From: Cohaesibacter gelatinilyticus
GTDB taxonomy: Bacteria > Pseudomonadota > Alphaproteobacteria > Rhizobiales > Cohaesibacteraceae
NCBI RefSeq assembly: GCF_900215605.1
Contig: NZ_OBEL01000001.1
Coordinates: 992,001 to 1,056,000 of the forward strand
DNA length: 64,000 bases
Direction of reading: 5' to 3'
Shown: in pieces, positions 27,614-36,130 of the stretch
Layout: each line of letters opens with the position of its first letter
Position numbering within the stretch: position 1 is the stretch's first letter
The notes under the pieces: generated by a model
The model's input: the letters and a program-made list of their open reading frames with translations, nothing else
Databases searched by the model: none
What the model was told of the DNA's origin: nothing
Made by a program: the position numbers and the translations under genes

Positions 27614-29019
27614 ACGAGCAGCCCACTCCATATTCTCTACGTCGACGACTTTTGCTGTGGCTGCTGATTCCACTTGGCCTGATCGCCTTGCTGGCTTTGG
27701 TAGATAGCTATTTCAACGCGCGTCAAACCGCGAATGATGCTGCTGACAGAGTTCTGGCCGGGTCTGTGCAAGCGATTTCCGAGCGTGTTTTTGTCAATGA
27801 TAGCGGGCAATTGGAAGTCGACATTCCCTATGTTGCTTTGGATATGCTGACTTCTGCGGCTCAAGACCGTGTCTTTTATCGTATTGACGGACCTGATAAC
27901 GAATTTGTCACCGGTTATCGTCAATTGCCGGTAACGTTGCAAAAGCCCCAGAGTCTTGCGACGAGAGATGCCATCCAGTTTGATGACACTCGATACAAAC
28001 GGGACAAAATTCGGTTGGCTGTCATGTATACAGCGGCATCTTCTGGCCTCCGTTCTATTCCGTTCAGAGTGGCAGTGGCTGAGACCATGATTGCCCGGCA
28101 ACGCCTTACTCAGGAAATCCTTATCCGTTCTGCCTTGAGACAGGCAGTTCTGGTTCTTTCTGCTGCAATCATCGTCTGGTTTGCTGTTACACGTGGTTTG
28201 AGACCTTTGATCAAGCTTGAAGCGGCAATTGGGCGACGTAGTCCGGATGATCTGAGGCCCATATTGCATCATGTTCCTCATGAGGTAAGTGGTCTTGTGT
28301 TACGGATCAATGACTTCATGGCTCGTTTGTCATCATCTATCCATGCACTTAAGAACTTTACGGGGAATGCCAGCCATCAGATTCGCACTCCTCTGGCGAT
28401 AATCCGCACTCAGATTACGCTGGCCCAGCGGGCAGACCAAATGGAAGATGCCAAGCACGCATTGATCACCTGCAATCATGCCATCAGCGATGCTGAGCGG
28501 ACATTATCGCAGTTGATGCTTTTGGCCCGCCTTGATCACAGCGCAAGAGATGACATTCAAAGATCGGAAATCAATCTCAGTCAGATTGCGAAGACAGTGA
28601 CCACATCCTTTGTTCCACCAGCCCATGAAGCCGGATTTGACCTGGGATTTGAGGGAGAGGAGGATCTAATCTGCAACGGAGACGAGATTCTGATCAGCGA
28701 GTTGCTCAAGAATTTGATTGATAACGCCATCAAACATGCAAAAGGTGGATCAGAAATTACCGTTCGTGTGCAATCTGTTAAACGTGACAAGCAGGACTAT
28801 GCCCGGCTGGAAGTACAGGATGATGGTGTGGGAATACCGCATGAGATTGCGAACCAGATGGAGCGTTTCAATCATTATGTGAACTTGTCCGAAGGCAATG
28901 GTTTGGGATTGGCAATCGCTAACGAGATCGCCAATCTTTTCAAAGCCAAACTGGCGATCCAGCCGATCGATGCAGGTGAGGGCGGCTTGATCCGACTGGA
29001 TCTGGAGCGATCAAGCTGA
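27610..29019 (+). CDS. tctE: TctE-like sensor histidine kinase
   Basis: Inner-membrane sensor kinase of 469 residues: helix 1 (about 15-33), a periplasmic 2CSK-type sensor domain (about 35-172), helix 2 (about 177-197), a HAMP-like linker, the phospho-acceptor GNASHQIRTPLA (His near 257), then the HATPase domain with NLIDNAIKHA (N box), DDGVGIP and GNGLGLAIANEIA (G boxes). It partners with the overlapping tctD. It probably senses an extracellular carboxylate, perhaps through the neighbouring binding protein. Its end overlaps the convergent RidA gene by nine bases. Confidence 0.92.
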   Translation: MNEQPTPYSLRRRLLLWLLIPLGLIALLALVDSYFNARQTANDAADRVLAGSVQAISERVFVNDSGQLEVDIPYVALDMLTSAAQDRVFYRIDGPDNEFVTGYRQLPVTLQKPQSLATRDAIQFDDTRYKRDKIRLAVMYTAASSGLRSIPFRVAVAETMIARQRLTQEILIRSALRQAVLVLSAAIIVWFAVTRGLRPLIKLEAAIGRRSPDDLRPILHHVPHEVSGLVLRINDFMARLSSSIHALKNFTGNASHQIRTPLAIIRTQITLAQRADQMEDAKHALITCNHAISDAERTLSQLMLLARLDHSARDDIQRSEINLSQIAKTVTTSFVPPAHEAGFDLGFEGEEDLICNGDEILISELLKNLIDNAIKHAKGGSEITVRVQSVKRDKQDYARLEVQDDGVGIPHEIANQMERFNHYVNLSEGNGLGLAIANEIANLFKAKLAIQPIDAGEGGLIRLDLERSS

Positions 29020-29484
29020 TCTGATACGAAATACGGCTTCAATCTCTACCGCTGCATTTGAAGGTAGGCTCGCACTGCCCACAGCAAAGCGTACGTGGTT
29101 GGCTTTCTCAATTCCCATAACCTGAACCATGAAATCCGATGCTCCATTGACGACTTCAGGGTGAGAGGCGAAATCTGGAGCAGCATTGACAAATGCACCC
29201 AGCTTGAGGAGCTTTTCAATGCGATCCAAATCTCCACCAAGAGCTGCCTTTGCGCGAGCTAAAATTCCGATTGCACAATAACGAGCAGATTCTTGACCTT
29301 GCTCCAGACTGACATCATTGCCAAGTTTGCCTGTCAGGATTTTGCCGCCCAAATCAACTGAAATCTGACCGGATATATAGAGATAATCTCCATCAATCAG
29401 ATAGGGTGCAAAATTGCCCAGTGGCTTTGGTGCAGACGGTAGTTTTATTCCAAGCTCACTCAATGCCTGATCAATCACGCTCAT
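29011..29484 (-). CDS. RidA family protein (TdcF/YjgF-like)
   Basis: A 157-residue protein of the RidA/YER057c/UK114 superfamily, whose core members hydrolyse reactive enamines or imines from PLP enzymes. Visible features are DYLYISGQISVDLGGKILTGKLG, the LKLGAFVNAAPDFASHPEVVNGASD helix region and HVRFAVGSASLPSNAAVEIEAV, which contains the arginine that matches the catalytic Arg of RidA. The opening segment is longer than in RidA proper, as in the separate YjgF-like group seen in rhizobia. It is convergent with tctE, overlapping by nine bases. Confidence 0.87.
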   Translation of the reverse strand: MSVIDQALSELGIKLPSAPKPLGNFAPYLIDGDYLYISGQISVDLGGKILTGKLGNDVSLEQGQESARYCAIGILARAKAALGGDLDRIEKLLKLGAFVNAAPDFASHPEVVNGASDFMVQVMGIEKANHVRFAVGSASLPSNAAVEIEAVFRIRSA

Positions 29485-29777
29485 CGATATGACTTTCCTG
29501 TTTTGACCGTAGATTTTTAAGGGAAGAGCAGCACTTTAACTGGTGTGGCTTTTGTTTCCAAAGCCGGAAATCGGGGTCGGAATGAAGCCTATTGAGGCCT
29601 AAAGTCTCTAGAATTGCAAATGAAATATCTGTATTTGCAGACTCGTCAACTCGAAAGAATTTGAAAATGAGCTATATAGTTTTCACTCTTTTTTATGACA
29701 GAAAAATTTGCTTCTACCAAATTCATCGCATTGATGAGTTTCTGCCTTACTGCGTATTCCTGAAAAGTTGAAGTGCT

Positions 29778-30308
29778 TTAAAAGATAGCATTTTTTGATT
29801 TCAGCTCTTTCACGCGGGCACGATCTATATCAAACGGTTGCCCGAATTGATCAAATGGTATTTTGAAGGTGAAAGCAAAGGAAGAGGGGCCGTGGTCATG
29901 AAGATACTCGAGCCGTTCGACACCTTCGCACCATTGCGGATTGTCCCGCCTTTCATGCCACCACAAGACCAGAGGCGGCCATTTGGGAGATTGAAACCAT
30001 TCCCGTCCGTGTTTCAGCGCCTTTGCGTGAAGGCCTGAATATGTGAAGACATAAAGGGATTCAATATCCCTCCAAAGAGAGAGAGTTGCCGGAGACCACC
30101 CATCTCCGCGCTCATTGTAAAAGCGAGGATAGACCTCTTCGCCCCAAGGACTTGGTCCTTCGTCTGACGCATAGCCAGATCGGGCTATGAGGCCGGGGGC
30201 CTTGTCAACAACCTCAAAGACTGGATCATTCAGCTCATGAAATCCATCATTGGATGGATTGTCGGCTGGTTCAATAAATTGGCCAAATGTGTACAGAGCT
30301 AGCGGCAT
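29778..30308 (-). CDS. DUF3291 domain protein
   Basis: A 176-residue cytoplasmic protein matching the DUF3291 pattern: LALYTFGQFIEPADNPSNDGF at the start, the SLWRDIESLYVFTYSGLHAKALKHGREWF segment, and PLVLWWHERRDNPQWCEGVERLEYLHDHGPSSFAFTF. This is a ferredoxin-like (dimeric alpha/beta barrel) fold of unknown function, distantly like antibiotic monooxygenases. No catalytic claim is made. It is preceded by about 100 bp and followed by about 290 bp with no gene. Confidence 0.8.
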   Translation of the reverse strand: MPLALYTFGQFIEPADNPSNDGFHELNDPVFEVVDKAPGLIARSGYASDEGPSPWGEEVYPRFYNERGDGWSPATLSLWRDIESLYVFTYSGLHAKALKHGREWFQSPKWPPLVLWWHERRDNPQWCEGVERLEYLHDHGPSSFAFTFKIPFDQFGQPFDIDRARVKELKSKNAIF

Positions 30309-30408
30309 TTAAAAGACATGCATGTGGAAATCAGATTGAATTGTACATAACATAACCAATCGAACACAGCGGCTCCAGGGAAGAATCTGGTATGGTCTTT
30401 GCGTGACC

Positions 30409-30801
30409 CTATTCTTCGATGGCTGCGATAACGCGAATTTCGACAACGGCTCCTTCACGCCTCAAGCCAGCAACTTCAATTGCAGTCCAAGTGGGGTATG
30501 GAGCACTAACATATTCGGAACGTATTCTGTTGAACAGGTCAAAATGTTCTCGCAAACCAATATGGTAAGATGTCATTTCCACGATTGATCCATGTGTTAA
30601 TCCCGCTTCATTCAAAACAAGCCCAATTTTGTCAAAGGCGCTGCGAAACTGTTCTTCCAAATTGCTTGGCATTGATCCGTCAGGAAGGCTGCCTGTCAAT
30701 CCAGTCAAAAACACATGATTCCCGGATATTATCCCTGGGGAGACTTTGATCTGTTCTGCTGAAATTTTGGAGTTTTTGGGAAACAGAGGTTTTCTTATCA
30801 T
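30409..30801 (-). CDS. RidA family protein
   Basis: A second RidA-superfamily protein of 130 residues: ISGNHVFLTGLTGSLPDGSMPSNLEEQFRSAFDKIGLVLNEAGLTHGSIVEMTSYHI, ending with YPTWTAIEVAGLRREGAVVEIRVIAA. The position where RidA has its catalytic arginine reads RREG-AVVEI after AIEVAGL, so activity as an imine deaminase is uncertain. The start at 30801 has GGAGAAA upstream; the frame is open to 30942, but that part has no RidA character. Not closely related to the RidA gene at 29.0 kb. Confidence 0.82.
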   Translation of the reverse strand: MIRKPLFPKNSKISAEQIKVSPGIISGNHVFLTGLTGSLPDGSMPSNLEEQFRSAFDKIGLVLNEAGLTHGSIVEMTSYHIGLREHFDLFNRIRSEYVSAPYPTWTAIEVAGLRREGAVVEIRVIAAIEE

Positions 30802-31509
30802 TTTAAAGTTTTCTCCATACATTTTATGGGCAAAACAGGTGTGCAGGTTATCCGATCCTATATTTCCCGGGCAATTTGGCTTCAGTCCAAGAGTGAAGGT
30901 CTTTGCGAACATTTTCAAGCCTGATTGGGGTGCCTTCTGCAAGATCGACGGAAATGAGGGTACGGCAAGCGTTGCGCTCAGTGTTTGTCGAGTTTGCCCT
31001 TTGCAAGACCGGCTATATCCAGTCGCTTTTATTGTTGTTTTGTTCTATGGTTTGTCATGTAAATCCTGGAGCCGGTTTAAGGGCGCATATAGCAGCGGAT
31101 TTGGCCGAAGAAAGTGCTTGTTACTGCTATTTCAGCTGATTGGTAGGTGATCATGTCCCAGCTGGGTTTTCCTGATGCCTGTGGGTGGCGCTTACGGATT
31201 AGATCTGCAAGGCAGAGAACTCATTTTGCTGTCCAAGATATCTCTCTAAGAGCGCTTAATTTTTTGTATGTATCAAGGGTTGCTTCATGCCTCCCAAAAA
31301 GCAGTAAACCACTGTCAGAACTGATCTCGGAGACGTGGAATTTCCAATCGCGCACGAGGCTTGAAATCCATTCGAACATCACCCTCAGCATCTGAATCGG
31401 CTAGCTTTTAATGATCGAAAAGTGGTCGAGCCAAAAGTCTTCCAAGCCAAAGTCTCGACAGGAGAGCGGTATCCCCGACGCATGGTTGAACTTGAAGATG
31501 TTTTCCGGG
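30802..31509. other. about 700 bp with no supported gene
   Basis: Open frames here are short, overlap each other on both strands and lack ribosome-binding sites. The most protein-like is a 56-codon minus-strand frame at 31221-31391 (starts MLRVMFEWIS), of doubtful reality. The right end holds an 11-bp inverted repeat (31501-31530) that includes the stop codon of the TRAP permease gene. It may be a decayed gene region. Confidence 0.4.
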
Positions 31510-33294
31510 CTAGAATGCCAGCCCGGAAAAGACAATGCCCAATCCCAGAGCACTCAAGCCAAGCTTGGGCAAGAGTGAGCGGGCTGCAATCAGACCATAG
31601 CTCAGAAGGCTCAGACCGATCGCGACACGAACAAAGCCAAAGAGAGCATTTGCAGGATTGTCCATGAGCTGCAAAAGCTCAGGATTGGCAATCATGCCAA
31701 GCGGGATCACATAAAGTCCCACGCCCAGCGCCATGGCTGTCAGTGCCACTTTGATCCAATTCTCCTCAATCATGCCAGCAGCAATGAAAACTGCGCCACA
31801 GACTGGCGGAGTGATGGTTGATAACAAAGCGAACCAGAAGACAAACAGATGGGCTTGTAGAGGGGCCAAACCTTGCTGGATCAGGGCAGGGCCGGCAACC
31901 GATACACAGATCACATAAGCCGCTGTGGTCGGGACTTCCATGCCCAGAATAAGGCAGGCCAGCGCGGTCAAGAACAGTGATGGCCAGAGCATTCCGCCCG
32001 ACCCAGCCAAAATCAGGGATGTGATCTTTACGCCCAAACCTGTAATGGACAGGACGCCAATGATGATCGAAGCACAAAAGATGATGGATGCGATCATCGA
32101 CACCTGACGGGCAGAGTTCAAAAGAGCAGAGGAAAAACGCTCATTTATCAATGCGAGATCAAACTTTGCCGAGCGATTGAAAAGCAACAGAACAGCACCG
32201 GCCAGAATGGCCATGCAGGCCGCATATTGTGGAGAAAAACCAGCACCGAACATGCCCCATAGCAAGACTGTGAATGGGATCAGAAAGAAGGCGGATGTGA
32301 TCAGTACATCTCTTGAAGAGGGGTGCTCGCTCTTGTCAACGGCCCGAAGTTCGAAGCGGCGGGCATAGGCATTGATGCCCATCCAGACGGCAAAGAAAAA
32401 CAGGACGGCAGGTAAAATGGCTGCGGACATGATCCCGGTATAGGGAACACCGGTCAACTCAACCATGACAAAGGCACCGGCGCCCATGAGAGGCGGCATG
32501 ATTTGTCCACCTGAGGAAGCAACGGCTTCTACTGCGGCGGCAAGTCGTTTGGGATAGCCCAGCTTGGTCATGGCAGGGAGAGTAATAGCACCAGTAGATG
32601 CAACATTGGCGGATGCTGAACCTGAGATGGATCCGAATAGTGCCGATGAAATGACGGAGACCTTTGCAGCGCCACCTTTCAGGCGTCCGGCAGCGGCGGT
32701 TGCAACATTCATGAAGCCCTGCCCGGCTTCACCTGCATTAAGAACTGCACCAAAAATCACGAAGATCGATACCACTCCGACGGATACCGCAGTCAGGCTT
32801 CCCCAAATGCCGCCTTCTGCAATGGTGAGCGTGCCCAGAAAGCTTTGCAACGGAGTGCCGGAATGGCCAAACTCACCGGGAATATGTTGCCCAAACAGGG
32901 CATAAAGAAGCGCAACAACTGCGACCATTGGCAAAGGCCAGCCAATCGCACGACGTGCCGCTTCTATCACGCAGATCAACAGCACCAGTGCGACACCAAT
33001 CTGGAAGTCACCTTCCAGAAACCCATATTGATCGCCCAGCATATTGTGATTGAGAGCAATCCAGATGGAGGCGGCTACGCCAAGAAGAGCCAATATGCTG
33101 CCACTCATCAGTTCAAAACCGGATTTTGCGCCATAAACAAACACCCATGGCAACACGAAAGCCAAGTGAAGAGGGCGGCTGACCAGGTTGGGCACAAGTC
33201 CTGAAAAGATCAGACCAAGGTGGAAGGCAACCATAACCAAGGCCAAAAACAGCCAGAATAGCTTGATTGGTTTCGGCCAACTGACTTCGGTCAT
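31510..33294 (-). CDS. TAXI-type TRAP transporter fused permease (4TM/12TM)
   Basis: Fused small and large membrane subunits of a TRAP transporter (DctQM fusion class), 594 residues with roughly 16 helices. The fused permease signature is visible: GAVLNAGEAGQGFMNVATAAAGRLKGGAAKVSVISSALFGSISGSASANVASTGAITLPAM, and the later GGQIMPPLMGAGAFVMVELTGVPY and MEVPTTAAYVI...FWFALLSTITPPVCGAVF. This class pairs with TAXI binding proteins; one lies directly upstream with a hairpin between them. It imports an organic acid of unknown identity with sodium or protons. Confidence 0.9.
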   Translation of the reverse strand: MTEVSWPKPIKLFWLFLALVMVAFHLGLIFSGLVPNLVSRPLHLAFVLPWVFVYGAKSGFELMSGSILALLGVAASIWIALNHNMLGDQYGFLEGDFQIGVALVLLICVIEAARRAIGWPLPMVAVVALLYALFGQHIPGEFGHSGTPLQSFLGTLTIAEGGIWGSLTAVSVGVVSIFVIFGAVLNAGEAGQGFMNVATAAAGRLKGGAAKVSVISSALFGSISGSASANVASTGAITLPAMTKLGYPKRLAAAVEAVASSGGQIMPPLMGAGAFVMVELTGVPYTGIMSAAILPAVLFFFAVWMGINAYARRFELRAVDKSEHPSSRDVLITSAFFLIPFTVLLWGMFGAGFSPQYAACMAILAGAVLLLFNRSAKFDLALINERFSSALLNSARQVSMIASIIFCASIIIGVLSITGLGVKITSLILAGSGGMLWPSLFLTALACLILGMEVPTTAAYVICVSVAGPALIQQGLAPLQAHLFVFWFALLSTITPPVCGAVFIAAGMIEENWIKVALTAMALGVGLYVIPLGMIANPELLQLMDNPANALFGFVRVAIGLSLLSYGLIAARSLLPKLGLSALGLGIVFSGLAF

Positions 33295-33312
33295 AAGAAT
33301 GCTTCCTCAAGT

Positions 33313-33341
33313 AAAAGGGCCAGTACATTACTGGCCCTTAT
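33313..33341 (-). terminator. hairpin between TAXI receptor and TRAP permease genes
   Basis: A perfect 11-bp stem AAGGGCCAGTA / TACTGGCCCTT with a three-base loop, followed on the minus strand by TT. It lies between receptor and permease genes, where a partial terminator would raise receptor levels over permease. Confidence 0.6.
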
Positions 33342-33361
33342 CATTGTTGAATGGATGGCTA

Positions 33362-34315
33362 TTACATCTGAGCGTCTGTCAGAGTGATGCCTGCTTCCTT
33401 GTAATAACGAACAGCACCTGGGTGGATTTTGCCAGTAATGTTTGTCATCAGGCTGCTGTCGACACCGTTCCACCATGGGGCAGCGGAGCCCATGGACTTC
33501 TTGCCTTCCCAGAAGGTTTTGGTCAGCGCATAGGCGGTGTCGTCATCCATTTTTGTGGTGGTGTAAGCAGCAACTGGCAGAGATGTCGTTACGATGTCTT
33601 CTTTCTGACCAGCATAGGTGCCTGCAGGAATGGTCAGACGCGTGCGCTTGCTTTTCTTGATCTGCTCGTCATTCAGTGTCAGAACTTTCACACCAGTGCT
33701 TGCGGCAGCTTCGATCACATTTGGTGCAGGATAGGAACCGGCAGTAACAAAGCCATCGATCTGTCCATTTTTCAGCGCTTGAACTGCGCCGGAAAGTTCA
33801 ACGTCGGCAATCTTCACTTTGCCTTCCAGACCGAACAGCTTCAGATATTTCGCGCCTTCACGAGCACCGAAAGAGCCTTTGCCCAATAGGATGGTCTTGC
33901 CTTCCAAACCGGCGAAATCCTTGATGTCGGAGCCTTCAGAGACAACAAAATGCATGGTCAGGGATGGGATAGGGAAGAGAGCACGGATGTCGTTGAAAGC
34001 AGGGTTGCCCTTGTCCTTGAACATCGCCTTGCCGCCTTGCGCCAGCTTTACCAGAACAGGAGGCGTTGTGAAGACATAGTCACCGCCACGGGCGCGGACT
34101 TCCATCACATTCTGAACGGACCCTTGGCTTTCCTCGACGGTCACAATGATATCGCCATTTGAGCCTGCTTTCATCGCCTCAGAAATCTGCACACCCATCT
34201 GATAATAGGATGAGGTGGATTTTGCGGATTTATAGGTGACCCGTGTTTCTGCGAGGGAAGCCGTAGAGCCGACTGCGATCAGAGCTGCAGCAGAAATTAT
34301 CTGTTTCAATGTCAT
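33362..34315 (-). CDS. TAXI-family TRAP transporter solute receptor
   Basis: Periplasmic solute receptor of the TAXI TRAP family. It has 317 residues from the ATG at 34315, which follows GGAGGAAAC. A signal peptide (MTLKQIISAAALIAVGSTASLA) is followed by the receptor core: YKSAKSTSSYYQMGVQISEAM, GGDYVFTTPPVLVKLAQGG, IKDFAGLEGKTILLGKGSFGAR and LKNGQIDGFVTAGSYPAPNV. TAXI receptors bind dicarboxylates or glutamate-like ligands, but the ligand here is not predictable. First gene of the two-gene TRAP operon. Confidence 0.9.
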   Translation of the reverse strand: MTLKQIISAAALIAVGSTASLAETRVTYKSAKSTSSYYQMGVQISEAMKAGSNGDIIVTVEESQGSVQNVMEVRARGGDYVFTTPPVLVKLAQGGKAMFKDKGNPAFNDIRALFPIPSLTMHFVVSEGSDIKDFAGLEGKTILLGKGSFGAREGAKYLKLFGLEGKVKIADVELSGAVQALKNGQIDGFVTAGSYPAPNVIEAAASTGVKVLTLNDEQIKKSKRTRLTIPAGTYAGQKEDIVTTSLPVAAYTTTKMDDDTAYALTKTFWEGKKSMGSAAPWWNGVDSSLMTNITGKIHPGAVRYYKEAGITLTDAQM

Positions 34316-34864
34316 TTTTATGTTTCCTCCTGAATATTTGAACAAATACTCACCTGTTTGAATGACGATGTCGAGACTGGAATGTGTTTGATTGTGTGCA
34401 GCCATATGAAACGGCTACGTAGGGAAGGGATGCTCTATCTTGTCTATACAAAACAGGGTTTTAGTCAAGGTTGTTTTATTTATGCTATCCCGATTACCCG
34501 TTGGTGGAGTAACCAGCGCCTATTTGTCGAGCTGAAGTAGAGTATACGAGGCTTGTCATTCCCAATCATGATGTTTGGGAGAAAATGTTTTGCTTGCTTT
34601 TCGACTAGATGCTAGCGCTACGTTGAAATTTGGTAAGATATTCAACGAGAAAGAGAGCACACTCACCCATGTCGAAGCATGCTTAATATCTAAAGCTTTT
34701 TATATGCTGGATTGAACCGGTGAGAGCTTTGGATAGACTGACAAAGGATAAGTGAAACAGAATGAATGCATGCCGGATAGCATGAAAGCAGACATGCGTT
34801 AGATTCTGATCTCCACTCATGCGGCATTGTATCTTGAACAAAGGAGCGTGGACGTGCGGCCTCG
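34316..34864. promoter_or_regulatory. intergenic region with TRAP promoter, no gene
   Basis: About 550 bp upstream of the TAXI receptor gene and downstream of the SGNH hydrolase gene. It should hold the TRAP operon promoter close to 34330-34400. Open frames on both strands are short and unconvincing. No RNA gene or repeat was recognised. Confidence 0.4.
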
Positions 34865-34902
34865 AAAAAGAACGGGAGAGCTCATTATCAATTGAGCTCT
34901 CC
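34865..34902 (-). terminator. intrinsic terminator of the carbamoyltransferase cassette
   Basis: A perfect 10-bp stem GGAGAGCTCA / TGAGCTCTCC with an eight-base loop; on the minus strand it is followed by GTTCTTTTTC. It lies 17 bp after the SGNH hydrolase stop codon. Confidence 0.75.
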
Positions 34903-34918
34903 GCTGAGCTGATTTTGA

Positions 34919-36130
34919 CTAGTGTATAGTTGATACCAGGCAATCTGATATAAGCGTGCCAACTAGTTTTGCACCCGCCTCATTGAAGTGACAATCATCA
35001 GTAAGATATTTGATACTTGCAGGGACGTTTTGGGAGATTGGGCAGGCCTTCAAATGCTCACTGTTCCGAGCGAAAGATATAAGCCAGGAATTGTAGGTAT
35101 TTGATATATCGGTCAGATTGTTCAGTGACAACGTGTAGGCCTCGTTCGGAGGCGTCATCCATAGGCGTTCCCGCAAGCCCTGTTCAATCTCAGCTTGATA
35201 GGCTACAGGCTGATCAATGAAAATGCAGTTCAAACCCCATTCCTTACATCCGTCACTGATTTTCTGAACCCAGTTTTTATAGCGTTCACTGACAGTTTTG
35301 AAGGTCACATCCACTTTTTCAGGGCGATTTAAACTATCATTCTGCTTCGAATAGTAATCACCCCGCTCAATCGTTAAATTGTCCGGTGCCTTTGGGCGGA
35401 AGCTATTGGCAATATTGAAAGCATTTTCCAAGCCATAGCGAAGCGGAGTGTTGCGAAATCCAAGTTCTGGAAAAGGGATTGCAGATTGTAGTGCCTTGAT
35501 GTCCTTGTTCCAGTCATTGATGCCCATCATGAACAAAACCATGTCTGGTTGATAGTTTTTGATCTCTTCCAAAGTGGCGTAATGCTGACGCGAGGTCAGA
35601 CCAGAGACACCAGTATTGATGACTTCGACGTCTCGCCCTGTTTTTTGTTCCAACAATTCCTGTAGAACTGAGGTCCAGGTCTCATGATCATCAAGGGCCA
35701 ATTGTTCTGTTGTACTGCCACCAATTGCAAAGACCCGGAATGGTTCCTTGTCTGAATAATCGATTTTCTTGGTCGTACGGAAGCCTTTGGAGTCGGTTGT
35801 GATGGATTCAACCCCGCTAAATCCCGGCAATACATCGCCGACAATTTGGATTTTCGTGTCCAAGTTAGGCGGTAGAGTTATATAGTCCACCTTCATGAAC
35901 AAAGCCAACGGCGTGTTCAGCCCCATTAGCAAAAGAAATGTGATGGCAATCTGCTGCATTTTTTCAAACATCAGCAGAGCTAGAGAAACAAGGAACAGAC
36001 ACGCCAATATGGCGTAAAGGGCTTTTCTTTTTGCGCCGATCAAATCCCATTCTTCGTTGTAGACCGAAAATAGGAAAGAAAACAGACATAAAGCCCAAAA
36101 GCCGAGTTTGAACGAATTAGTCGAGCTCAT
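34919..36130 (-). CDS. SGNH/GDSL-type hydrolase with N-terminal membrane helices
   Basis: Membrane-anchored esterase-like protein of 403 residues. Three hydrophobic helices occupy about residues 8-80, then an SGNH hydrolase domain begins near residue 125. Block I reads FAIGGSTTEQL (catalytic Ser in GGST instead of GDS), block II/III residues appear in VINTGVSGLTS and FMMGINDWN, and the closing DDCHFNE gives the Asp/His pair. It overlaps the upstream carbamoyltransferase gene by 14 bp, so translation is coupled. Likely removes or transfers an acyl group on a cell-surface or secreted glycan or metabolite; the substrate is unknown. Confidence 0.8.
   Translation of the reverse strand: MSSTNSFKLGFWALCLFSFLFSVYNEEWDLIGAKRKALYAILACLFLVSLALLMFEKMQQIAITFLLLMGLNTPLALFMKVDYITLPPNLDTKIQIVGDVLPGFSGVESITTDSKGFRTTKKIDYSDKEPFRVFAIGGSTTEQLALDDHETWTSVLQELLEQKTGRDVEVINTGVSGLTSRQHYATLEEIKNYQPDMVLFMMGINDWNKDIKALQSAIPFPELGFRNTPLRYGLENAFNIANSFRPKAPDNLTIERGDYYSKQNDSLNRPEKVDVTFKTVSERYKNWVQKISDGCKEWGLNCIFIDQPVAYQAEIEQGLRERLWMTPPNEAYTLSLNNLTDISNTYNSWLISFARNSEHLKACPISQNVPASIKYLTDDCHFNEAGAKLVGTLISDCLVSTIH

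Noticed and set aside
31501-31530. 11-bp inverted repeat at the end of the TRAP permease gene as a terminator
   Set aside because: The stem ends in A runs, not T runs, on either strand, so it does not fit an intrinsic terminator; it is kept only as a hairpin in the description of the region.
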